Source of the DNA: Prasinococcaceae sp. CCMP 1430
Taxonomy: Eukaryota > Prasinodermophyta > Palmophyllophyceae > Prasinococcales > Prasinococcaceae
Reading direction: 5' to 3'
DNA: 40,882 nucleotides
Assembly: GCA_013416795.1 (NCBI GenBank)
Contig: RQSC01001125.1
Span: forward strand, 33,010 to 73,891
Part shown: positions 32,201 to 40,882 of the stretch, piece by piece
Numbering within the stretch: position 1 is the first letter of the stretch
Layout of the letters: every line of letters starts with the position of its first letter
The notes under the pieces: model-generated
The model's database searches: none
Told to the model about the DNA's origin: nothing
Seen by the model: only the letters and a program-made list of their open reading frames with translations
Made by a program: the position numbers and the translations under genes

Positions 32201-34030
32201 CACGCACCAGCGAGCCATGATCACACCTGCTTCGGTCGACTCGAAGGACCGCCCGTCTGGCTTGAGGGTCAGCATGCCCGCCGCGCCGAGCTCCTTGGCA
32301 GCAGCTGTGGCGAGCGCCCGCAGCTTTTCGGACACGATCTCCGCATTTGCGCGCGCAGCGGGAGGAAGGCCGTAGTGACTTGGGTTTGACTTCATGCGCT
32401 GAAACATGAATGTTGTCTTCATCCAGTCTGCAGCCCGGTCGACGTCGTTGACCGTGAGCAGCGCGGCCTCGACATTCATTTGCTCGACCATCGTGGTCGC
32501 GAAGGCGCTCTCCAGCGGCTCGCCCTTGCCGATCATGGCACGATAGCGCGCCTCCTGCGTCCCGCGGCCCATGATCACGCAGGTACCGCTGTCGTCGAAC
32601 TGCGGCCGACCAGCGCGACCCACCATCTGCTGGATGTCGCTCATTGGGTACTCCACATGACTAGCCTGGCCCGCGACGTAGCGTGCTGTCCCGCACACGA
32701 TCACAAGGTGCGCGGGCAGGTTGACGCCCACCGCAAGCGTCGTCGTGGCCGTCACAACAGCAAGGTCGCCTGCAATGAACAGCCTCTCGACGAGCTCGCG
32801 GTCAGCAATATCGAGGCCAGCGTTGTGATGCGCGACGCCAAAACGGATTGATGCCCTCAGCTCGCGATCCTTAGCGAGCGCTGCCGCGCGGTCGAGGCGT
32901 TGGGCCTGTTGCTGCGTGCATACGAATGAGTTGGCATTGGCGCGTGAGTCCTCTGCCAGCCTCTTCGCGCACTCCACGGCTTCTTTGCGCGTGGCCAGAA
33001 ACACCAGCGAGGGCTTGGAGTCTGAGTACTTGTTCACGACCGAAAAGAGCTGTTTCTGCAGCGTAAATTTGGTGAACATGAAGTCTGACGAGCGCGTGTC
33101 ATTGAAGCCAAGCACAACGCGCTTGAGCTGCACCGGTCGGTGCTCCTCGCCAAAGCGTTTGATGTTCTGCGGCTGGCACTCGAGCCACTGCCCGACGTCC
33201 TGCAAGTTCGGGATCGTCGCTGACACGGCAACGACGCGCAACCTACTGATAGGCGCGTTTCTCAGCTCAGGGAAGCGCGAGAGCAGCCGCAACCTGCTCA
33301 CCACAGCTTCCAGGATCGAACCGCGGTCGTCGCCGACGGTGTGCACCTCGTCGAGCATCAGCAGGCCGACCTCGCCGTAGAAGCTCATGCCGCTCGTGCC
33401 GCCTTTGTTCTGCAGGTGCCACGGCGCACGGCTCGTTGAGTCCAGCTTTTCTGCGGTGCACACAAGCACGTCAGCGTCCGCGAGCGCCGCGGCGTCTGCC
33501 GCCTCATCAGTGTCTCCGGTGAGCTCGTGGAGCTTGATGCCGAGCAGGCCGAGCCGCTTGCGCCACTCCCTGAGCTTCTCCTGAATGAGGCTCTTCAGTG
33601 GCGCGATGTAGAGCGCCTTCACATCGCGCATGGCATGCGCCTCCGGCGGAGCGTTGGGGGGCGCAGCTCGCGCTGCGGCGCGGAGCTCGAGCATGCGCAG
33701 GATGGCGAGCTCGAAGGCGACCGTCTTCCCGCTGCCCGTCGGGGCTTGCAGCACGACGTTGTCGTCCGCACCGCGTACCGTGGGCAGGATGTTGCTCTGC
33801 AGCGCGTTGAAGAAGCGGAAGGAAAAGCACGCGCGCTCGCGCTGCGGCAGGGAGCTCACAGGCACGAGCGCGTAGTCCTCGTTGCTGCCAGCCGCAGCGC
33901 CATCCCCGCCATCGCTCCGCCGCGAGGAGGGTGCCTCGTTCCAGCTGCTGGGCCCGCCACCTCCAGCAACAGCGGAGGCTTGCGCGCCGCTGCTCAGCCG
34001 CCGCACCTCCCTCGCCGCAGCGCCCGCCAT
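29233..34030 (-). CDS. HFM1: Meiotic DNA helicase HFM1/MER3 with long low-complexity C-terminal exon
   Basis: The main exon, 34030-30722, encodes the helicase; intron 30721-30604 (gtgagt...cagcaag), phase 0, leads to exon 30603-29233. Predicted 1,559 residues. HFM1/Mer3 is a 3'-5' superfamily-2 Ski2-like helicase that stabilises recombination intermediates for class I (ZMM) crossovers in meiotic nuclei. Motifs seen: APTGSGKT (Walker A, about residue 96), LMLDEVH (DEVH box, about 223), VSATIPN, QMVGRAGRPQFDD (motif VI, about 465), then the Sec63-like region. Near residue 1030 there is a nine-Gln run. Next comes a Cys/His cluster (PCKCRCKDRTTCKHMCW) like the C-terminal zinc finger of HFM1. The second exon is Ser/Pro/Gln-rich low complexity, begins RGLMWDDDDW and is linked only by splice phase; it could be a separate gene starting at ATG 30594. 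The start at ATG 34030 (MAGAAAREVRR) is preferred over upstream codons in poor-bias sequence. Confidence 0.88.
30914..30940. repeat. (CTG)9 / (CAG)9 trinucleotide repeat coding for poly-Gln
   Basis: Nine perfect CAG codons on the minus strand inside the HFM1 coding exon, giving a nine-Gln run just before the zinc-finger cluster. A pure repeat, so likely to vary in length between alleles. Confidence 0.93.
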
Positions 34031-34768
34031 CGATCGCCGCCTGCAGCCCGGGAGAGCGCGGCGCGGCCCGCTCAGGAGAGCGGCAGGCGCAAAAAAAACG
34101 CGCCCGCGGAGAAAGAATAGAGGCGCAGCACGAGGATGCACGGCCCCGCGCGGCGCGGCGCGGGGGCGGGGGGTGGGGAGTGGCACACTGCGCGCGAGTG
34201 GACGCACGGACGCCTCGCCTGCTCGCCCTCCCCCTGTTCTTTGCTTCGTTCCCACCGCACAGGCTTTCGGTCGAGATGGCGGCCTCGCGGGCGGCGGCGG
34301 CGGCGCCGGCGGCGCGCGAGCGAGGGGCGCGCGCGCGCGCACGCCCCTCGCCCCTCGGCACTGCCGCAAGCTTGTAGGAGAGGGCGGGGCGGGGGAGGGT
34401 GCAGAGGGGGGCGGGGCGCGCGGCGCGCGCGCCGTGTGGCGCGCCGCCGCCAACAATGCCAACAACGTGCGCCGGCGCAGCAATTGCGATTTTCCGGGTT
34501 TGCGAAGCTGCGGATTTCGGAGACTCCGCACGAAACGGAACGCCGCGCTCGGACCCTTCCGCATGTTTGGCTGTTGAGTGCGTTCGCGCATCAAAGACGG
34601 AGAAAGCGCGGAAAGCGGCGCACGCGATCCGCGATGCGATGCCGATGCGATGCGATGCGATGCGCCGCTTGCCGCGGCGCGCAGTGCGGGCGCGCGGGCG
34701 GCGTGCCGCTGTCACACCCCGTCCCGGCCACGGCCGCTCCCTGGCGTCCCCGTGCTCGCTCGGGGGGG
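34031..34768. other. Divergent promoter region, HFM1 / membrane protein
   Basis: About 740 bases between two divergent starts. Mostly extremely GC-rich; one lower-GC patch at about 34475-34610 and a GCGAT tandem repeat (about 34632-34662). Minus-strand translation is open but Pro/Arg/Ala-rich with poor codon bias, so I treat it as non-coding. Confidence 0.5.
34632..34662. repeat. GCGAT pentanucleotide tandem repeat
   Basis: Repeated GCGAT/GCCGAT units, five to six copies, about 110-140 bases upstream of ATG 34769. Confidence 0.75.
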
Positions 34769-35380
34769 ATGGCAGCTGTGGCGATGGTCGCGCCCGCCGC
34801 CAAAGCCGCGCGCGGCGGCGCGCGCGCACGGCGCGCCGGAGCCCTGGGCCGGCACCCGAGGAGCACGAGTGCTCACTCGCGCTTGCATGGCCCGTGCCAC
34901 CGCGCAGCAGTGCGTTCGCTCGCTGCGCCTACTGGGCTCCAGGCGTTGCACATCGTCGAGACGGGCGCCGAGACGACAGTGGCGCTCTCGCTCGTGGGGG
35001 GCGCGCTCGCTGCGACGCTGACAGGCTCCCTCAGTCCGGCCGCTTGGGTCGAAGCCGAGGCCGAGTCACGATTCAAGGGGGAGATCGCGGCCGTCGCGGG
35101 TGCTGGCGCCTTGGCCGTCCTCGTCGCAGTAGAGGCGGCTCATGCGCTCGAGCCAGTCGCGCCATTCCTCCTGCGCGTGTGTGGCATGCTCGGCATTGCT
35201 GGCGCGTGCATTGTAGCGCTTGACAACGACGAGTGGGTGGCCGACCTGCGCGACGCGCTCGAGTACGAGTTCTCGGTCGGCGTTCTGAACGATTGGCGGA
35301 AAAGCTCCACGCGCGAGCAGAACGTGAAGGGGAAAAAGAGAACGCCGCGCGTGCGTAGGCGGGGCGAGAAGATAAAGTGA
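34769..35380 (+). CDS. Membrane protein of unknown family, 203 residues
   Basis: ATG 34769 to TGA 35380, one exon. The first 60 residues are Ala/Arg-rich with no acidic residues (MAAVAMVAPAAKAARGG...), consistent with an organelle (plastid or mitochondrial) targeting peptide. At least three hydrophobic segments follow (ALSLVGGALAATLTGSL; IAAVAGAGALAVLVAVEAAHAL; FLLRVCGMLGIAGACIVAL). A soluble acidic stretch (DNDEWVADLRDALEYEF) and a strongly basic C-terminal tail (KGKKRTPRVRRRGEKIK) close the protein. I do not recognise the family. It diverges from HFM1 and converges on the next minus-strand gene, 152 bases away. Confidence 0.6.
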   Translation: MAAVAMVAPAAKAARGGARARRAGALGRHPRSTSAHSRLHGPCHRAAVRSLAAPTGLQALHIVETGAETTVALSLVGGALAATLTGSLSPAAWVEAEAESRFKGEIAAVAGAGALAVLVAVEAAHALEPVAPFLLRVCGMLGIAGACIVALDNDEWVADLRDALEYEFSVGVLNDWRKSSTREQNVKGKKRTPRVRRRGEKIK

Positions 35381-35532
35381 GCAGGGTTCCGCTGACCCTC
35401 CGAGCGCAGGAGCGAGGACGTAGCTACGGACGCCAACGTGCGCAGACGGTCGCCTTATAGTGTGGGGGCGCGCACCCGGGCGACTAGTCTGCAGCACATC
35501 CACGAAGAGTGCAAATATGAAATGCGAGCGCA

Positions 35533-36876
35533 TCACGGGGTGACATCCATGAGGAAGTCAACCAGGCTCTGCGAGCTCATAATGTCGAAGCCCAGGCCTT
35601 CGTGTCCAGTCGGGAGCGGTGGCACCAGCAGCTCGGCGGCAACAGCGGGATCCTCCGCGGTTGCCACGCCCGTCGCCATCGCTTCGGCTGGCGCTCCACC
35701 GTAGTAAAAGTGTTTGCCTCCAATGGGCGTGCCTGCTGTAGCTGCCATGGCTTCGTCAACTTCCGCTGCTCCATCGCATGCACAAGCACCGGCACCAAGA
35801 GGATCGCCAGCGTGGGCAACATGCGCTGGACTTGTATTTTCTTGCCCGCCGTCGACGAGAAATGTCTTGGCACCGTGACGCCCCCCAGGCGGCGTCGATG
35901 CTACCGTCGGAGGGGCGCGCGTAGCGCCAGGTGTGGCCTCGTTGGCAGGTCGCACGCGCAGGCCACGCGCGCGTTTCTTTGGCGGCGGAGACGCGTCCAC
36001 AGCCCGCCCCGCCAACACTGCCGCTCCTGGTGCCAGCGCGGGCGAGCAGGTCGGGGCACCAGGGCCGCCCCCCTCCTCATGCTCACTTGCAACACCATGC
36101 GAGACGATGTCCACGAGCGGAAAAAGCTCTTCGAATCGTTGCCACAGCGGTCTGCACCGAGCGTCGGCCGTTTCTTCGTCGAATTGGCGTTTGAGCTTGG
36201 CCTGGTGGCGTAGCAGGCGGTGTCGCGCGCTGTCGCGGTCGTAGCCGTGGCGCAGGAGTGCCTCGATGGCCTCCACATTATCGCGGACACTCTTGTTCAG
36301 GGAGAGCGTGGTCGGCTTGAGAGAGCCCCCCGCTCGTGGGCGCTTCGCGTTCCTCTCCTGCTGCGCGCGCTCTGCATGCTGACCAGCATGTAGGCACGAG
36401 CGCAGCGACTCGGACAGCCCGTCCGGATCGCCGGCGCCATCTTTGCTGCCACAGTTGAGAAGGTGCGCCCTGAGAGACGCTGCGCGGTGCGGCGCTCCCC
36501 CGAGCGCGGCGTCCACGTGCGCGAGGAGGTGGTCGCGCGGGTGCGCGACGCTTGAGCCAAGGCTGCGTGCGAGCGACTGGGCGCGTACGCGGGCGGCATC
36601 CGTCACAGCCGGACGACGGGCAGCACGTGATGGTGGGGGACTCACCGTCAGCACGCATCGATAAATAGGCCACACGCGCACACGAGACCACACACAGCTC
36701 GCCGCGCGCAGCGACCGAGCAAAAGTCGCGCGCGCAGCGACGCTTACATGCAGCGCCACCAGGTTCTGGCTGTCGCTATTGAACTCGCTCAGCAAGGGTG
36801 GCAGCTCGAGCGCAAGGTCGAATTTGGACGCCGCGCCGGCGGCGGCCGCGCCCCCCCGCGCCCTGCCTTGCCGCGG
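35533..36876 (-). CDS. Unrecognised protein with basic patch and Ser/Asp-rich tail, 5' end unresolved
   Basis: The frame ends at TGA 35535-35533. The last exon probably runs 36576-35533 (about 347 residues). An upstream exon at about 36876-36748 encodes FDLALELPPLLSEFNSDSQN and ends at a near-consensus donor (gtaagc at 36747); acceptor cgcccag at 36577, phase 0. The frame is also open through this intron, so it may be retained. Visible parts: an Ala/His-rich start, a charged helical region (VRDNVEAIEALLRHGYDRDS, RHQAKLKRQFDEETAD), PPPKKRARG and RPRAG patches that look like nuclear localisation signals, and an acidic C-terminal tail ending SLVDFLMDVTP. No Met starts the upstream part, so at least one 5' exon is missing. 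A nuclear role is only an inference from the basic motifs. Confidence 0.55.
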   Translation of the reverse strand, partial: PRQGRARGGAAAAGAASKFDLALELPPLLSEFNSDSQNLVALHVSVAARATFARSLRAASCVWSRVRVWPIYRCVLTVSPPPSRAARRPAVTDAARVRAQSLARSLGSSVAHPRDHLLAHVDAALGGAPHRAASLRAHLLNCGSKDGAGDPDGLSESLRSCLHAGQHAERAQQERNAKRPRAGGSLKPTTLSLNKSVRDNVEAIEALLRHGYDRDSARHRLLRHQAKLKRQFDEETADARCRPLWQRFEELFPLVDIVSHGVASEHEEGGGPGAPTCSPALAPGAAVLAGRAVDASPPPKKRARGLRVRPANEATPGATRAPPTVASTPPGGRHGAKTFLVDGGQENTSPAHVAHAGDPLGAGACACDGAAEVDEAMAATAGTPIGGKHFYYGGAPAEAMATGVATAEDPAVAAELLVPPLPTGHEGLGFDIMSSQSLVDFLMDVTP

Positions 36877-37915
36877 CGCCCGCTGTTGCTGCTGCGCTCG
36901 CACCCGTACTACCGCGTGCCGCTGCTGCCCGTGCCCACCGAGAGCACCAGGCAACACCCCGCGCTCGCCCGCCCGCGCCCGCGCCCGCGCGCGCGCACAC
37001 GCCCCGGGCGCGCTCCACGTCAAAAAGCATGCCGCGACACGGCCTGCACATGCACCCGAAATATCCGGCCGGCCTACTACATCAGAATGCAATGCGCCGA
37101 GCGCAACACTCACATTTCCGCGTTTTCGCGAGAAGAGATCTCAGTTTGTATGCTGTTTATGCACAAAGAGAGGTTTTTGGTGTGTTTTCGACAAAAAACA
37201 GATCCGGATCGCGCCACGCTGGCAAGCTCCGCCAGCGTGGCGGCGTCCGCCAACCCAGGCACCGGCACCGGCACCGCACGACACACCGAAAAAAAACGGC
37301 CGCCGGGGTTTCGCGCGGGAGCGGCGGGCGCGCGGCCGCGCCGCGTGGTCGCCGCGACGGCGCTGCGCTGCGCTGCGCTGCAGCGCGCTTCGCACCGCCG
37401 TCGCCGCGCGGCGTTCGAGGCGGCGGGGGAGCCCCATTGCGGCGACGGCAACGGCAGCGTTCTGGTGGGCCCGAGGGCCGAGCTCGTCGCGCTCGCCGCA
37501 TGATCGCGGAGAATAGGCGCCCGATCTCGCGCGGCTGGAGCGGCGGCGCGAGCGCGGCTCCACCACCGGCGGGAGGCGACTCTGCCAGCGGCGCCCCCCC
37601 TCGAACGAAGCGACCGCGCTTTTCTTGCGCGCGGATGCGCCAGGTCGCCCATGGGCTGCCGTGCGCGGCGCAGGCGGGCGCGCGGCACGCGGATGGTCCC
37701 TACCGTGCGCGAGAGGGTCATGTGGCTCGCCATAGTGCTCCGCTGGCGCGACGGATGCGCCCCGAGGCGCCCGGGCACGGCCGCGTCGGCGCGCCCCGCT
37801 TCTCGTTCGCCGCCCACTACCCGATCACTCGCTCACGTCCACCGCTTTTCCCACGCACGCGCAAAACCCACCCCCTCTCGCCGCGCGCGCGCCGCACGCT
37901 CCAGGTAACACCGCA
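36877..37915. other. GC-rich region upstream of the SCP2 gene
   Basis: It should hold the missing 5' end of the preceding minus-strand gene and the SCP2 promoter. A lower-GC patch lies at about 37040-37210. CTGCG repeats (about 37364-37385) and ACCGGC repeats (about 37260-37278) are present. Open frames on both strands have poor bias and no recognisable domain. Confidence 0.5.
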
Positions 37916-38257
37916 ATGGCCGCGTCCGCGGCCGTCTTCGACGCCCTCTCCAAGGCTGTCGACACCAAAGGCGCGGAGCTCGTCTCCAAGTTCAACGGCG
38001 TCGTACGCTTCAAGATCGACGACAAGGAGTGGCTCGTCGACCTCAAGAACGGCACCGGGTCGGTCAAGGAGTCCGGCGATGGCAAGGCGGACATCACGGT
38101 GACCGTTGCAGACGGCGACTTCGTCAAGATGGCCATGGGCAAGCTCAATCCGCAGAGTGCGTTCATGAGCGGCAAGCTCAAGGTGGCGGGCAACATGGGG
38201 CTCGCCATGAAGCTCGGCCCTGTGTTGGCCGCGGCCAAGCCCTCGGCCAAGCTGTGA
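37916..38257 (+). CDS. SCP2 (sterol carrier protein 2) domain protein, peroxisomal
   Basis: A single exon of 113 residues that is one SCP2 domain: an N-terminal amphipathic helix (VFDALSKAVDTKGAELVSKF), strands GVVRFKIDDKEWLVDLKNG and ADITVTVADGDFVKMAMGKL, then NPQSAFMSGKLKVAGNMGLAMKLG, the family hallmark. SCP2 domains bind sterols, fatty acyl-CoAs and other lipids in a hydrophobic tunnel. The C terminus is SAKL, whose last three residues AKL fit a peroxisomal PTS1 signal. The length (about 110-120) is typical for the stand-alone form, which in animals is made from the SCPx thiolase fusion. ATG 37916 is preceded by a C-rich leader with no competing upstream in-frame Met nearby. Confidence 0.94.
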   Translation: MAASAAVFDALSKAVDTKGAELVSKFNGVVRFKIDDKEWLVDLKNGTGSVKESGDGKADITVTVADGDFVKMAMGKLNPQSAFMSGKLKVAGNMGLAMKLGPVLAAAKPSAKL

Positions 38258-38450
38258 GCGGTGGCACGTCCACAGCACGGGTCCCCCTCCATAGGTACAC
38301 TTTGAGCTCCCGTAGTTCATGCCACACGGGCACGTGCTCGCGCAGGGCGGGCAGGCACCGTCCGTGCGAATGTGCTGGCAACACCTCAAGCGCGCGTCTC
38401 TGCCTTTACCTTATCATTTTTACGTGGGTGCATTTCATTTGCATACGCAC

Positions 38451-40813
38451 TCACGCGCTCCCCTCACGCGCCATGCGCGCGAGCTCTCGCAGTATGTGCG
38501 CCGCGCGCAGCGGCGCCCGTTCGCCTCGCACACACTCGCCGACAACGCGTGCCAGCCGCGCGCGCCGGTGCTCCAGCGCAGCGTTCAGTGCGGCGTCGGC
38601 GGCCTCTGCGGTGAGCTCAGCAGCCGGCAGCGGTTCGGGGCACAATCCCCGCGCGTGCAGCGCCGCCGCGCGCGCTCGCTGGTCGTACTCGGACGGTGCG
38701 CACAATGATGGCACGCCCGCCTGCAGAGCACATGCACATGCAAGCGCCGAACCCGTGTGAACGTACAGGCGGCAGCGCTCCAGCAGCCACGCGCGCGGCA
38801 CCGCCTCGGATGCGTCGAGCTCATGCACAAGGCTCTGCGTGCCCGAATCGCACAGCCCCGCGAGCGACCAGTCGGTGGTATCAGTCATCACATGCCCGCC
38901 CGTGGACACAGCCTTGCGTCTAATCACCGCGCCGGGCTCCAGCACGCAGCGACGCGAGCGATGGCCCATTGCGCGCAACAGCACGCGCAGCTTGGCCTGC
39001 GGCAGCCCGGCCTCGACCAGGATGGGGGCATTGGTCGACTTCCAGCGCTCGCAGAAGTCAACGAGCGTGCGAGGAGGGGTCCAGACCTCTGCGCGGTAGC
39101 GCGCGCGCAACTCTCGCAGCTTGGTCTGCCGGTAGGTCAGGCCTGTCTCGGAGTCGACCATCTGCTCCATGCGGTCCCGCACGCCCTGGAAGCGCTTGCG
39201 GTAGTCAAAGTCACTCTCTCGCGCGTCCTTGGGAAATTGCCTCTTGACCTCGCCGTCGAGCGCAGCGCACACGGTGTCCGTGGGTACGATCAGCTCGTCA
39301 CCACCTGCGAGCGAGCCCACGCACAAATCGCTCTCGCCCCAATCTGAGGGCGGTGGGAACAGCTCCGGCGAGCGCAGGTGCAAAGTTGGGGTCGCCCGTG
39401 CTCGCAGCAGCGCGAGCGTGCCGCCGCGCGCGCACGCGCGCGCGGCGGGCACACTTCCGAGCGCGCACTCGAGCGCATCCTGCAAGGGCGGCAGTCCATT
39501 GTCCGCGCGCCAGCGCGCGGCGACCCCTGCAAAGGGCGCGTAGCTGAGCGCCTCCGCCTATGCACGGGAGCGAGGGCAATGGACGCGCATTTATTTGTCG
39601 GGGCATGGCCGCCGTAGTCAGCGCTCCTCACACGCTAGCGCCGCGCGCGCGCGCGCGAGAAACGAATGCTACGAACCTCCAAGCAGCTCGCACGCCGCCA
39701 GCCGCGATCGCCGTGCCTCTCCCTGAGCGCTCTCTTGACGGCACCCATGCCTGCCCCCGCCAGTACAGGGCTCTCCTCCTGGTCCGAGTGCGCAGCAACT
39801 CCATACGCAGGCGCCACCGCCGCAGCCGGGCAGCCCAGCAGCTCCGCCAGCAGAGAACCGCACACGCCGCTCGCGCCCTCGTAGTTGAATACTAGGAGGT
39901 GCGGCACGCTGCCCTCACGTGCGAGCTGCACAAGTGGCTCACACGCGGCGAGCATGTGCTCAAGTATCGCTGGGGACTGCGCGCGCGTGAGGTCGGAGCA
40001 CTCGGGCCCGGGAACAGCCATGTGCTGCGCGATCGCGCACGAGCATGCGCACGAAAGCGTGATTGTGCCAATGTGAGCGAGGCGGTCAGAGTGTGCACAC
40101 GTACTCACACGGGCGCGCTCGCGAACACACGCTCACGTGTGCGCAGCTCACCAGCATCCCCAGCGCGTCCACGTCTGTAAAGAATCGTTTGTCGCACAAC
40201 ACGATGGCGTTGTCGCCAAGAGAGCACACGCCCGCGGCGAGCTCCAGCATCGGTGCGAAGTCCTCCGTTCCACCCGGCGCGAGCACCGCCACCCGCCGCC
40301 GCTCGCTCGGCTGAGCGCCTTCAAGAGAGGGCGCATATGTGCACGGTCGCTCTTTGTTGTCGTGTGTGAGCGCACTCGTGCGTGTGATGCGGCCTTCGCT
40401 CTCGCTGCAACTGTCGATGTCATCCACCCCCTCCTGTCGACCGACCAGCGCAGAGAGCGAGCGCCCGGCGCCCTCGTGCTCAGCAGCCTCGGACGCAATC
40501 CGCGCGTCAACAGCTGCACGTGCGCGCGCCACGCACGCACGTATAGTCGCCGGCGCGTACACGAATGCACAGCGCACCAGCGAATCTGTGCATGTGTACA
40601 TATGCGTCAGTGCCAACTTTGCCAGCGCTCAGGTGCGCATGCGCGCGCGCGTGCGCGCTCATCCCCACCTGCTCCTTCCCCAATGGGTACATCCTCGCCC
40701 ACTGTCGCGCGTGCGGCCACGCGCGTGCGCGGGTGCACCTCCCCCAGGACGTCGGTGCCTGCCATTACGCCAACCCCCACACCGTCAGGCACGTCGCCAT
40801 CGCCCGTCGCCAT
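38451..40813 (-). CDS. UDP-glycosyltransferase, sterol 3-beta-glucosyltransferase-like (GT-B fold)
   Basis: Exons 40813-40669, 40513-40152, 40024-39677 and 39557-38451; introns 40668-40514 (gtgggg), 40151-40025 (gtgagc), 39676-39558 (gttcgt), phases 1, 0, 0. Total 653 residues from ATG 40813. The N-terminal Rossmann-like domain is recognised by RRVAVLAPGGTEDFAPMLEL followed by FTDVDALGML. The C-terminal donor domain has RCRLYVHTGSALACACALQ then AGVPSLCAPSEYDQRARAAAL, matching the nucleotide-sugar binding region of GT1/GT28 enzymes (usual HHGGAGT...AGVP....P...DQ). Sterol glucosyltransferases (UGT80) have this long form; sterol as acceptor is inferred, not shown. HTGS replaces the usual HHGG. 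The frame remains open upstream of ATG 40813 to the window edge, coding for an AAY/AAC repeat, so the real start could lie outside. Confidence 0.82.
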
Positions 40814-40826
40814 CGCGTGGCAGGCG

Positions 40827-40871
40827 CAGGCGGCGCAGGCGGCGTAGGCGGCGTAGGCGGCGTAGGCGGCG
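40827..40871. repeat. Nine-base GGCGTAGGC/GGCGCAGGC tandem repeat at window edge
   Basis: About five near-perfect 9-mers. On the minus strand, in frame with the glycosyltransferase, they read Ala-Ala-Tyr and Ala-Ala-Cys. Coding status is uncertain. Confidence 0.8.
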
Positions 40872-40882
40872 GCGCGCGCGCG

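Noticed and set aside
33507-34829. 440-codon minus-strand open frame overlapping the HFM1 start
   Set aside because: Out of frame with the helicase motifs; a GC-driven open frame.
36798-38102. 434-codon plus-strand open frame running into SCP2
   Set aside because: It is out of frame with the SCP2 domain and is Arg/Pro/Ala-rich upstream.

Overview
This window is nuclear DNA from a eukaryote, most likely a flagellated unicellular alga or related protist. The evidence is: a GC-rich genome with very high GC at third codon positions; genes on both strands broken by short spliceosomal introns (about 60-300 nt); a eukaryotic release factor, a 20S proteasome beta subunit, a U5 snRNP protein and an snRNA cap hypermethylase; two dynein subunits, one of them axonemal (so a motile flagellum is encoded); and a meiotic crossover helicase. 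A haptophyte-like alga is my best guess from base composition and intron style, but nothing here proves it. There is no operon, CRISPR array, tRNA or rRNA that I can support.

Layout. 1-5 kb: 3' part of eRF1 (+) converging on a DNAI3/IC140-like axonemal dynein intermediate chain (-). 5-13.4 kb: after a divergent spacer with a 50-nt poly-C tract comes a roughly 2,000-residue secreted cysteine-rich modular protein in at least nine exons (+), the least familiar gene of the window. 13.7-15.5 kb: TXNL4A/Dib1 (+) converging on PSMB4 (-). 16-18 kb: a small one-pass membrane protein and the last 84 residues of a PiT phosphate transporter (-), which is cut off at a single N. 18.4-21 kb: Tctex1-type dynein light chain (+) and a tail-anchored golgin-like coiled coil (-). 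21.4-23 kb: two small membrane proteins of unknown function and one doubtful gene. 23.3-25.3 kb: TGS1 with a WW domain (-), running into a 374-N gap.

25.6-28.8 kb: an RlmN/Cfr-like N-terminal fragment, a prolyl 4-hydroxylase and a very-long-chain 3-ketoacyl-CoA reductase (+). 29.2-34 kb: HFM1/MER3 meiotic helicase (-), apparently with a long low-complexity C-terminal exon. 34.8-36.9 kb: an unrecognised membrane protein (+) and an unrecognised nuclear-looking protein (-). 37.9-40.9 kb: a peroxisomal SCP2-domain protein (+) and a sterol-glucosyltransferase-like enzyme (-) that may run off the right edge.

The genes are mostly unrelated housekeeping functions. Recurring themes are the flagellum/dynein (DNAI3, Tctex1), snRNP and splicing biology (TXNL4A, TGS1) and lipid metabolism (KCR, SCP2, sterol glucosyltransferase). 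Introns share an unusual GTGCG-type 5' splice site. Exon limits given below come from reading frame, splice phase and recognised protein families; none was checked against transcripts.
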